NCBI RefSeq assembly: GCF_002300165.1
Contig: NZ_MLCE01000026.1
Coordinates: 295,674-359,673 of the forward strand
Reading direction: 5' to 3'
Source of the DNA: Streptomyces sp. Tue6028
GTDB lineage: Bacteria > Actinomycetota > Actinomycetes > Streptomycetales > Streptomycetaceae
Length of the DNA: 64,000 nt
Shown here piece by piece: positions 52,871 through 59,762 of this stretch. A program made the translations under genes and the position numbers. The stretch's first letter is position 1; every line of letters starts with the position of its first letter. The notes beneath the pieces were generated by a model. The model ran no database searches. It was not told where the DNA came from and worked only from the letters and a program-made list of their open reading frames with translations.

Positions 52871-52956
52871 CGGCCCCGTCCCGTCGCGGCGCGCCCCGAG
52901 CCCTTGTGCGGGCACGGGGCCGCCCGCAGGACCCCGAGGCCGCCGCACGCTTACCT

Positions 52957-52977
52957 TTTGGTCAGTAGCTGACCAAA
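52957..52977. promoter_or_regulatory. Perfect palindrome upstream of the reductase
   Basis: TTTGGTCAG-TAG-CTGACCAAA lies 47 bases before the oxidoreductase start, AT-richer than surroundings. It resembles HxlR- or TetR-type operators, but no such regulator gene is adjacent. Confidence 0.65.
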
Positions 52978-53023
52978 TAGTCGGTACTTGTGGGAAGTTG
53001 TCCCCCCGACCAGCATGGCCGGC

Positions 53024-53902
53024 ATGACGAACGACCTTGAGAACACCTCTGTCGCCGTGCTCGGTCTGGGTGCCATGGGACAGGCCCTCGCCGCGGCCTT
53101 CCTCCGCGCGGGGCACCGCACCACCGTCTGGAACCGCTCGCCCGGCAAGGGCGACGACCTCGTCGCGCGAGGCGCCCGCCGCGCGGACAGTGCCGCGGAA
53201 GCCGTCCGCGCCGCCGAGCTGGTCGTCGTCTGCGTCGTCGATCACGGCGCGGTGCGGGCCGTCCTCGACGCCACCGCGGACGAGCTGCCGGGACGCGTCC
53301 TGGTGAACCTGACGTCGGACACCCCCGAGCGCGCCCGCGCCACCGCCGCCTGGGCGGACGAGCGCGGAATCGACCACCTGGACGGCTCGATCATGGTGCC
53401 GGTCCCGGCGATCGGCGGGCCCGACGCGCTCGTCTTCTACAGCGGGCCGCGCGCGGCGTACGACAAGCACGAGCGCGCGCTGAGGGCGCTCGGCGGGCGG
53501 CCCGCGTACCTGGGCGAGGAGCCGGGCCTCGCCGCCGTGTACGACCTGGCGCTGCTCGACTTCTTCTACTCCAGCATGGCGGGACTCGTGCACGCCTTCG
53601 CGCTGGCCGGGGCGGACGGCGTCCCGGCCGCCTCGCTCGCCCCCTACCTGGACACCATCGCCGCCATCCTGCCGCCCATCGCGGCCGGCACCGCCGAGGA
53701 CATCGACGCCGGCCGCTATCCCGGCGCCGCCGCGAACCTCGCCATGATGGCCGCGGGGGCGGGCCATGTGCTGGAAGCCGCCGAGCACCGCGGCCTCGAC
53801 GTGAGCACCCTGCGCTCGGTCAAGGAGATCGCCGACCGTGCCGTCGCCCGCGGTCACGCCGCCGACAGTTGGGCGAGCACCGTCGAGGTCGTTCGGGGGT
53901 GA
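53024..53902 (+). CDS. NAD(P)-dependent beta-hydroxyacid dehydrogenase / imine reductase-like protein
   Basis: The 292-residue protein has a Rossmann GLGAMGQALAAAFLRAGHRTTVWNRS (cofactor loop suggests NADPH), LVVVCVVDH and VNLTSDTPERA, and an all-alpha C-terminal domain. In place of the usual catalytic Lys of hydroxyacid dehydrogenases the segment is DLALLDFFYSSMAG, with Asp, as in imine reductases. ATG 53015 is an alternative start. Likely regulated through the palindrome at 52957. Confidence 0.87.
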   Translation: MTNDLENTSVAVLGLGAMGQALAAAFLRAGHRTTVWNRSPGKGDDLVARGARRADSAAEAVRAAELVVVCVVDHGAVRAVLDATADELPGRVLVNLTSDTPERARATAAWADERGIDHLDGSIMVPVPAIGGPDALVFYSGPRAAYDKHERALRALGGRPAYLGEEPGLAAVYDLALLDFFYSSMAGLVHAFALAGADGVPAASLAPYLDTIAAILPPIAAGTAEDIDAGRYPGAAANLAMMAAGAGHVLEAAEHRGLDVSTLRSVKEIADRAVARGHAADSWASTVEVVRG

Positions 53903-53938
53903 CCGGCCGGGCGGCGCGCCCCGGCGTCCTGGCGGGCC

Positions 53939-54841
53939 CTACCGGCCCGTCGTCGCGTCGAGGCGGGCCAGCTCCTGCGGGGTCAGGAGCAGGTCGGCCG
54001 CCGCGGCCGAGTCCCGGATGGTCTCGGGGCGGCTCGCGCCCGGGATCGGGATCACGGTCGGCGACCGCGCCAGCAGCCAGGCCAGACAGACCTGCTGGGG
54101 GCTGACCCCGCGTTCACGGGCCACCGCGTGGAAGGCCCCGAAGGGTCCGGACCCCGGTTCCGCGGACCGCGCCCCGGGCGGGCCGTCCAGGGAGCTGCGC
54201 GAGATCCCGCCCAGCGGGCTCCACGGCAGGAAGGCGATGCCCAGCTCGGCACAGAGCCGCAGCGCGTCCTCACTGTCCCGGACCGCGGGCGAGTACTGGT
54301 TCTGCACCGAGACCAGCCGGTCGCCGAGGATCGCACGGGCGGCGCGGATCTGGGCGGTGGTGGTGTTGGAGATGCCGGCCAGCCGGACTGTGCCCTCGTC
54401 GAGGAGTTCGCGCAGGGCGCCGACGGACTCCTCGAACGGCACGGACGGGTCGGGCTTGTGCAGCTGGTAGAGGCCGATCGCGTCCACCCCGAGCCGCTTC
54501 AGCGAGGCCCGCGCGGCCGACTTCAGATGGCGCGGCGAGCCCGTCACCGTCCAGCTGCCGTCGGCGGGTCTGCCGCGTCCGCCCTTCGTGGTCACCAGCA
54601 CGTCGCCCGTGTCGCCGCCGTACGTCGCCAGAGCGCGGGCCACCAACTGCTCGTTGTGGCCGGGTTCGGCACCGGGCAGGTGGTAGGAGTCGGCCGTGTC
54701 GAGCAGGGTCACGCCCGCGTCCAGAGCGGCGTGCACCGTGGCCAGGGCCCGTGCCTCGTCCGGGCGGCCCTCGATGGACAGGGGCATCGCGCCGAGGCCG
54801 ATCGCGCCGACGCTCACCTCTCCCAGAGTGCGGTGGCGCAT
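53939..54841 (-). CDS. Aldo/keto reductase
   Basis: The 300-residue NADPH-dependent oxidoreductase shows catalytic residues: Asp/Tyr in LLDTADSYH, Lys in VLVTTKGG, His in GLYQLHKPDP. Cofactor site IPIPGASRPETI. It starts 1 base after the epimerase stop and is co-transcribed with it. Substrate unknown. Confidence 0.92.
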   Translation of the reverse strand: MRHRTLGEVSVGAIGLGAMPLSIEGRPDEARALATVHAALDAGVTLLDTADSYHLPGAEPGHNEQLVARALATYGGDTGDVLVTTKGGRGRPADGSWTVTGSPRHLKSAARASLKRLGVDAIGLYQLHKPDPSVPFEESVGALRELLDEGTVRLAGISNTTTAQIRAARAILGDRLVSVQNQYSPAVRDSEDALRLCAELGIAFLPWSPLGGISRSSLDGPPGARSAEPGSGPFGAFHAVARERGVSPQQVCLAWLLARSPTVIPIPGASRPETIRDSAAAADLLLTPQELARLDATTGR

Positions 54842-54842
54842 G

Positions 54843-55748
54843 TCAGCCGTTCTCCTTTCCGAGCGTCTCGGCGACCGCGCGCGGCAGCCATTCGTCCGTC
54901 CCGCCGAAGGCGAAACCGAGCTTCGTGGCCCGGGAGTTGTCCATGCCGTAGGAGCGGGCGAACGAGAACGGGGAGACCTCCCCGACCTCGACGCTCCGGA
55001 AGACGGTCCTGCCCCCGGGGACGTGGACCGCGACCGCCGCGCACAGCTCCTCGGTGGTGAGCACCCCGTGGGAGGCGGCGTTCACCGGGCCGGTGAAGTC
55101 CTGGCCCGCCGCCCAGGCGAGGAAGTCCGCGATCTCCTCGACATGGACGTAGGTCGCCGGGCGGTTCACGGCGGGCACGGCGATCGGATCGCCCGTGCGG
55201 ATGCGGTCGGCGTAGTGGTCGAGGCGTCCGGTGAAGTCGTCGTCGCCGCCCAGCACATGGGCGACGCGGACGGCCACGTACGGGAAGGCGGGACCGGCCG
55301 CGAGGACCGCCTCGGCCTGCCGCTTGCCCTCGCCGTAGTGCGTCTCCAGGAACTCCGGGTCGTCCCAGGGCAGCGTGAGGTCGACGGCGACGGTACGGGG
55401 ATCCACGGCGTCCTCGCCCACGAGGTCCGCCGAGTCCTCGTACTCGTACACCTCCACGGTCGACGTCATCACATAGCGCCGGGTGCGGTCCGCGAAGACG
55501 CGCCGCGCGATCCGGGCCTGCCGCGGCGTGTAGCAGACCTGGTCGATCACGACGTCGAACGTCCGCGAACCCAGCGCGCTCTCCAGGGACTTCTCGTCAT
55601 TGCGGTCCGCGACGAGATGAATTGCCCCCGCGGGCGGTGCCGACGACCCCCGGTTGATCACGGTGACCCGGTCTCCCGCGGCCAGCAGCCGGGCTATCAG
55701 ACGCTTTCCGAAATACCGGTTTCCGCCGATGACGCATATCTCGCGCAT
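54843..55748 (-). CDS. NAD-dependent epimerase/dehydratase-family reductase
   Basis: The 301-residue extended SDR-like protein begins ICVIGGNRYFGKRLIARLLAAGDRVTVINRG (nucleotide-binding GGxxFxG). The catalytic YxxxK-like motif is Y-GEGKRQAE (THYGEGKRQAEAVL). It is in an operon with the aldo/keto reductase. Substrate unknown; sugar nucleotide or isoflavone-reductase-like activity are options. Confidence 0.88.
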   Translation of the reverse strand: MREICVIGGNRYFGKRLIARLLAAGDRVTVINRGSSAPPAGAIHLVADRNDEKSLESALGSRTFDVVIDQVCYTPRQARIARRVFADRTRRYVMTSTVEVYEYEDSADLVGEDAVDPRTVAVDLTLPWDDPEFLETHYGEGKRQAEAVLAAGPAFPYVAVRVAHVLGGDDDFTGRLDHYADRIRTGDPIAVPAVNRPATYVHVEEIADFLAWAAGQDFTGPVNAASHGVLTTEELCAAVAVHVPGGRTVFRSVEVGEVSPFSFARSYGMDNSRATKLGFAFGGTDEWLPRAVAETLGKENG

Positions 55749-55868
55749 GACGAACGCCCCCGATCCGCTTCGTATTCCGTGGAGCCCGGCGTGCTTCGAA
55801 GCCTTCGGCGCGCCGGTCCTTGTGGTGATAATTCTCCCGTCGTACGCAGGAGGTCTGAAGGGGGAGTC

Positions 55869-56384
55869 ATGGGAGATCCGGCCGCGGCACAGAAGGAACC
55901 ACGGCATCTGCGCGCAGCCGCCAACGAAACGTCGGTGGCCTTCGACGCGCTCGACCGGCAGATCCTGGAGCAGCTCCAGAGCGACGGCCGGATCAAGCTC
56001 AGCGAGCTCGGCCGCCGTGTCCGGCTGAGCCCGGCGGCCGTCGCCGAACGCGTCCGCCGCCTGGAGTCGGCCGGCGCCATCACCGGCTACGGCGCCCATG
56101 TCTCGCCGCCCCGACTCGGCTACGGCATCCAGGCCTTCATCCGGGTCAATCCGCACGGCGGCTACACCCTCAAGCACCCGAGGACGCTGGAGCTGCTGGA
56201 GCGACCCGAGGTCGTGGAGGTCCACCACGTCGTCGGCGAGGACTGCTGGATCCTCAAGGTGGCCGTCGAGGACACCATCCACCTGGAGGAGATCCTGGAG
56301 CAGACCTCCGCGCTGGGGCGTACGACGACGTCGATCGTGCTGTCCTCCCCGGTGGAGCGGAAGCCGCTGCTGCCGCCGGCCTGA
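55869..56384 (+). CDS. Lrp/AsnC-family regulator
   Basis: The 171-residue regulator has HTH ALDRQILEQLQSDGRIKLSELGRRVRLSPAAVAERVRRLESAGAITGYGAHV and a RAM ligand domain (VEVHHVVGEDCWILKVAVEDTIHLEEIL). A 20-residue N-terminal extension precedes. ATG 55869 has GGGGGAGTC. It is divergent from the reductase operon and probably controls it in response to an amino acid. Confidence 0.93.
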   Translation: MGDPAAAQKEPRHLRAAANETSVAFDALDRQILEQLQSDGRIKLSELGRRVRLSPAAVAERVRRLESAGAITGYGAHVSPPRLGYGIQAFIRVNPHGGYTLKHPRTLELLERPEVVEVHHVVGEDCWILKVAVEDTIHLEEILEQTSALGRTTTSIVLSSPVERKPLLPPA

Positions 56385-56439
56385 ACCCGCGGCGGCCGGG
56401 CCGGCACCGGACGGGCCGGTCCGGCGCCCGGAGGGTTTG

Positions 56440-56459
56440 CCTTGACGTCGGCGTCAAGG
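56440..56459 (+). promoter_or_regulatory. MerR-type operator
   Basis: Inverted repeat CCTTGACG-TCGG-CGTCAAGG, 16 bases before the MerR ATG. TTGACG inside the left arm is the probable -35, as expected for MerR proteins that bind between -35 and -10. Confidence 0.75.
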
Positions 56460-56474
56460 ACTACCGTCGCAGGC

Positions 56475-56903
56475 ATGCGAATCGGCGAGCTGGCGGAACG
56501 CGCCGGGACGACCACCCGGACCCTGCGCTACTACGAGTCGCGGGGGCTGCTGCCCGCGCGGCGCGGCGAGAACGGGTACCGCACCTACGACGAGCACGAC
56601 CTGCGGCTGCTGCGGCAGATCAGGACGCTGCAGGACTTCGGGTTCGACCTGGAGGAGACGCGCCCCTTCGTGGAGTGTCTGCGGGCCGGGCATCCCGAGG
56701 GCGACTCGTGTCCCGCGTCGCTCGCGGTCTACCGCCGCAAGCTCGGTGAGCTCGACACGCTGATCGAGGAGCTGCGGTCGGTGCGCGCGCAGGTCGCCGG
56801 GCAGCTGCTGCGGGCGGAGCAGGCGCGGGACGAGCTGGCGGCCGAGTCGCGGGTTCCGGGCGGCCCGGAACCGGAATGCGAACTGGGAGGGCAGACGTGG
56901 TGA
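56475..56903 (+). CDS. MerR-family regulator
   Basis: The 142-residue regulator starts MRIGELAERAGTTTRTLRYYESRGLLPARRGENGYRTYDE, the MerR DNA-binding domain. It has one Cys in FVECLRAG and one in GDSCPAS, then a coiled-coil dimerisation helix, so metal or thiol sensing is possible (Cys near residues 76 and 85). It overlaps thioredoxin by 7 bases. Confidence 0.94.
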   Translation: MRIGELAERAGTTTRTLRYYESRGLLPARRGENGYRTYDEHDLRLLRQIRTLQDFGFDLEETRPFVECLRAGHPEGDSCPASLAVYRRKLGELDTLIEELRSVRAQVAGQLLRAEQARDELAAESRVPGGPEPECELGGQTW

Positions 56904-57232
56904 TCAAGGTGGCGGGTGTGGCCGAGGTGACGGACGCGGACTTCGAGGCGGAGGTGATCGGGGCGGACCTGCCCGTGCTCGTGGAGTTCACAGCCGACTG
57001 GTGCGGACCGTGCAGGCAGCTCGCCCCGGTCCTCGCGGACATCGCCTTCGAGGAGAGCGACCGGATCAAGATCGTCCAGCTGGACGTGGACAGGAACCCC
57101 GAGACGACCATCGCGTACGGCGTCCTCTCGATGCCCACGCTCATGGTGTTCCGCGGTGGAGAGCCGGTGAAGTCGATGGTGGGCGCCCGGCCCAAGCGAC
57201 GGCTGATGGAAGAGCTCGCCGACGTGCTCTGA
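56897..57232 (+). CDS. trxA: Thioredoxin
   Basis: The 111-residue protein has the active site ADWCGPCRQL, cis-Pro in SMPTLMVF, and the usual length. GTG 56897 with GGGAGGG upstream. Co-transcribed with the MerR regulator, which suggests a disulfide or electrophile stress response. The symbol is generic; streptomycetes have several paralogues. Confidence 0.94.
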   Translation: MVIKVAGVAEVTDADFEAEVIGADLPVLVEFTADWCGPCRQLAPVLADIAFEESDRIKIVQLDVDRNPETTIAYGVLSMPTLMVFRGGEPVKSMVGARPKRRLMEELADVL

Positions 57233-57273
57233 CCGCGCCCGGCGAACGAGCCCGCATCCGGGCCGATATACGA

Positions 57274-57307
57274 GAAATCCCCCTGGCGATTGCGCTCGGG
57301 GGATTTC
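57274..57307 (+). terminator. Hairpin terminator after thioredoxin
   Basis: GAAATCCCCC and GGGGGATTTC arms with a 14-base loop, followed by TTTG. The only T-rich-tail terminator seen here. Confidence 0.85.
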
Positions 57308-57327
57308 TTTGCGTATATTCGATGGTT

Positions 57328-57353
57328 CGCGACTTCAAGAGAATTAAGTCGCG
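57328..57353. promoter_or_regulatory. Inverted repeat upstream of the HelD-like gene
   Basis: Perfect 8-base arms CGCGACTT and AAGTCGCG with a 10-base AT-rich spacer, 42 bases before the TTG start. Candidate operator or promoter-overlapping element. Confidence 0.55.
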
Positions 57354-57394
57354 GAGAAGTTCACTGGCCACAGTATATCCGGGCGGGAGCGGAA

Positions 57395-59704
57395 TTGTCA
57401 AACAGGGGCTCACACACAGAATTTCCCGACGATGAATTGCGGAGAGAGCAGGAATTCATCGACGGGCTGTACGCGCGCGTGGACGCCCTGCGCGGGGTCA
57501 CCGAGGCGTCCGTCGAGGACGCGCTCGCCCAGGGCAACACGCCCATGCAGGCCCGGCTCGAACGGGACGTGCTGGTCGCCGAGCGCTCCGGCCTGCTCGC
57601 CGCGCTGAACGCCGTCGACGGATCGCTCTGCTTCGGCCGCATCGACCTCGCCCCCGACCCCTCCTCCTCGTCCGGGCAGGGGGAGTCCCCGTCAGGGGTC
57701 AGCCACCACATCGGCCGCATCGGCATCCGCGCCGACGACACCGAACACACCCCGATCCTCATCGACTGGCGGGCCCCGGTCGCCCGCCCCTTCTACCTGG
57801 CCACCGGCCACACCCCCATGGGCCTGCGCCGCCGCCGGCACATCACGACCGAGGGCCGGCGCGTCACCGCCCTGCACGACGAGATCCTCGACCTGGGCGA
57901 CCGCGAACGCACCGGACACGAGGACCCCACCGGCGACGCCGTACTGCTCGCCGCGCTCAACGCGGCCCGAACCGGCCGCATGAGCGACATCGTGCAGACC
58001 ATCCAGGCCGAGCAGGACCGGATCATCCGCGCGCCGCACCGGGGCGTGCTCGTCGTCGAGGGCGGGCCCGGCACCGGCAAGACCGCCGTGGCGCTGCACC
58101 GCGCCGCCTACCTGCTCTACGAGCACCGCGAGCTGCTGGCCAAGCGCGCCGTCCTCATCGTCGGCCCCAACCCGGCCTTCCTCGGCTACATCGGCGAGGT
58201 GCTGCCCTCGCTCGGCGAGACGGGCGTCCTGCTCGCGACCGTCGGCGAACTGTTCCCCGGTGTGCACGCCACGGCCGGCGACACCCCCGAGGCCGCCGCC
58301 GTGAAGGGCCGCGCCGACATGGCCGACGTCCTCGCCGCGGTCGTCCGCGACCGGCAGGCGCTGCCCGATCCGGTCATCGCGATCGAGCACGACCGGGACG
58401 TCCTGATGCTCGACGCGGGCCTCGTGCAGGTCGCCCGCGAACGCACCCGCGAGGCCGGGCTGCCGCACAACGTGGCGCGTGAGCACTTCGAGGGACACAT
58501 CCTCAACACCCTCACCGACATGCTCGCCGAACGCATCGGCACGGACCCGTTCGACGGGTCCAACCTCCTCGACCCCAGCGACATCACGCAGATCCGCGAC
58601 GAGCTGGCCGAGAACCCCGAGGTCTGGTCCGCGGTCGACCAGCTGTGGCCGCGGCTGACACCGCAGCGCGTCGTCGCGGACTTCCTCGCCGCCCCCGAGA
58701 CCCACCTCGGCGAACAGGACGCCGCCGCCGTCCGCCGCCCCGTCACCCGGGAGTGGACCACCGCGGACGTCCCCCTCCTCGACGAGGCCGCCGAACTGCT
58801 CGGCGAGGACGACCGCGTCGCCCGCGCCCTCGCCGACCAGGAGCGCCGCACCCAGGTCGCCTACGCGCAGGGCGTGCTCGACGTGTCGTACGCCTCGCGG
58901 ACGTACGAGTTCGAGGACAAGGACGAGGAGGACTCCGAGATCCTCTCCGCGCACAACATCATCGACGCCGAACGGATGGCGGAACGGCACGAGGAGGACG
59001 ACCACCGCAGCGCCGCCGAGCGGGCCGCCGCCGACCGGACCTGGGCCTTCGGCCACATCATCGTCGACGAGGCGCAGGAACTGAGCCCGATGGCGTGGCG
59101 GTTGCTGATGCGCCGCAGCCCCACCCGGTCGATGACCCTCGTCGGAGACCCGGCGCAGACCGCGGAGTCGGCCGGGGTGGGCTCCTGGGAGGAGATCCTG
59201 GCCCCCTACGTGGAGGACCGCTGGGAGCACACGCGGCTCGCCGTCAACTACCGGACCCCGTCGGAGATCATGGACCTCGCCGCGGCCGTGGTCCGGGCCG
59301 AGCAGCCCGGCTTCGAGCCGCCGCGGTCCGTCCGGTCGACCGGGGAACGCCCCTGGGTGCGGGACGCCGGCGTCGATCTGCCCGGAGCCGTCGCCAAGGC
59401 GGTGGCCGAACTGACCCCGGCCGAGGGGCGGCTCGCGGTGATCGCGCCGCGCCCGCTGCACGGCGCGCTGGCCGAGCGGCTGGACGGGGTCACCGCGGAT
59501 GCCGAGCCCGACCTGACACGGGACGTGGTGCTGCTCGATCCGCGGCAGGCCAAGGGGCTGGAGTTCGACTCCGTGCTCGTGGTCGACCCGGCGTCGTACG
59601 GCACGAGCGACCTGTACGTGGCGCTGACCCGCGCCACCCAGTCGCTGGGCGTGCTCCACACGGGGACGCTGCCGCGGTCCCTGAGCGCACCCGAACCGGC
59701 CTGA
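57395..59704 (+). CDS. HelD/HelR-like RNA polymerase-associated UvrD-type ATPase
   Basis: The 769-residue protein starts at TTG 57395 (GGGAG upstream). Order: coiled N-terminal arm (DELRREQEFIDGLYARVDALRGVTEAS), HelD insertion (YLATGHTPMGLRRRRHI, IGRIGIRADD), Walker A VVEGGPGTGKTAVALHRAAYLLYEH, Walker B HIIVDEAQELSPMAWRLL, GDPAQTAESAG and YVALTRATQ. HelD removes RNA polymerase from DNA; HelR members give rifamycin tolerance by displacing the drug. Distinguishing the two needs the pore-tip sequence. It is more like actinobacterial HelR in length than Bacillus HelD. Confidence 0.88.
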   Translation: MSNRGSHTEFPDDELRREQEFIDGLYARVDALRGVTEASVEDALAQGNTPMQARLERDVLVAERSGLLAALNAVDGSLCFGRIDLAPDPSSSSGQGESPSGVSHHIGRIGIRADDTEHTPILIDWRAPVARPFYLATGHTPMGLRRRRHITTEGRRVTALHDEILDLGDRERTGHEDPTGDAVLLAALNAARTGRMSDIVQTIQAEQDRIIRAPHRGVLVVEGGPGTGKTAVALHRAAYLLYEHRELLAKRAVLIVGPNPAFLGYIGEVLPSLGETGVLLATVGELFPGVHATAGDTPEAAAVKGRADMADVLAAVVRDRQALPDPVIAIEHDRDVLMLDAGLVQVARERTREAGLPHNVAREHFEGHILNTLTDMLAERIGTDPFDGSNLLDPSDITQIRDELAENPEVWSAVDQLWPRLTPQRVVADFLAAPETHLGEQDAAAVRRPVTREWTTADVPLLDEAAELLGEDDRVARALADQERRTQVAYAQGVLDVSYASRTYEFEDKDEEDSEILSAHNIIDAERMAERHEEDDHRSAAERAAADRTWAFGHIIVDEAQELSPMAWRLLMRRSPTRSMTLVGDPAQTAESAGVGSWEEILAPYVEDRWEHTRLAVNYRTPSEIMDLAAAVVRAEQPGFEPPRSVRSTGERPWVRDAGVDLPGAVAKAVAELTPAEGRLAVIAPRPLHGALAERLDGVTADAEPDLTRDVVLLDPRQAKGLEFDSVLVVDPASYGTSDLYVALTRATQSLGVLHTGTLPRSLSAPEPA

Positions 59705-59718
59705 GCGGCCGCGTCGTC

Positions 59719-59755
59719 GAGCGCCGGACGGCCGGAATCAGGCCGTCCGGCGCTC
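59719..59755. terminator. Bidirectional terminator between the HelD-like gene and glgB
   Basis: Perfect 15-base arms GAGCGCCGGACGGCC and its complement with a 7-base loop, ending both converging genes. The core resembles the dispersed repeats near 11.9 kb. Confidence 0.85.
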
Positions 59756-59762
59756 CACGCGG

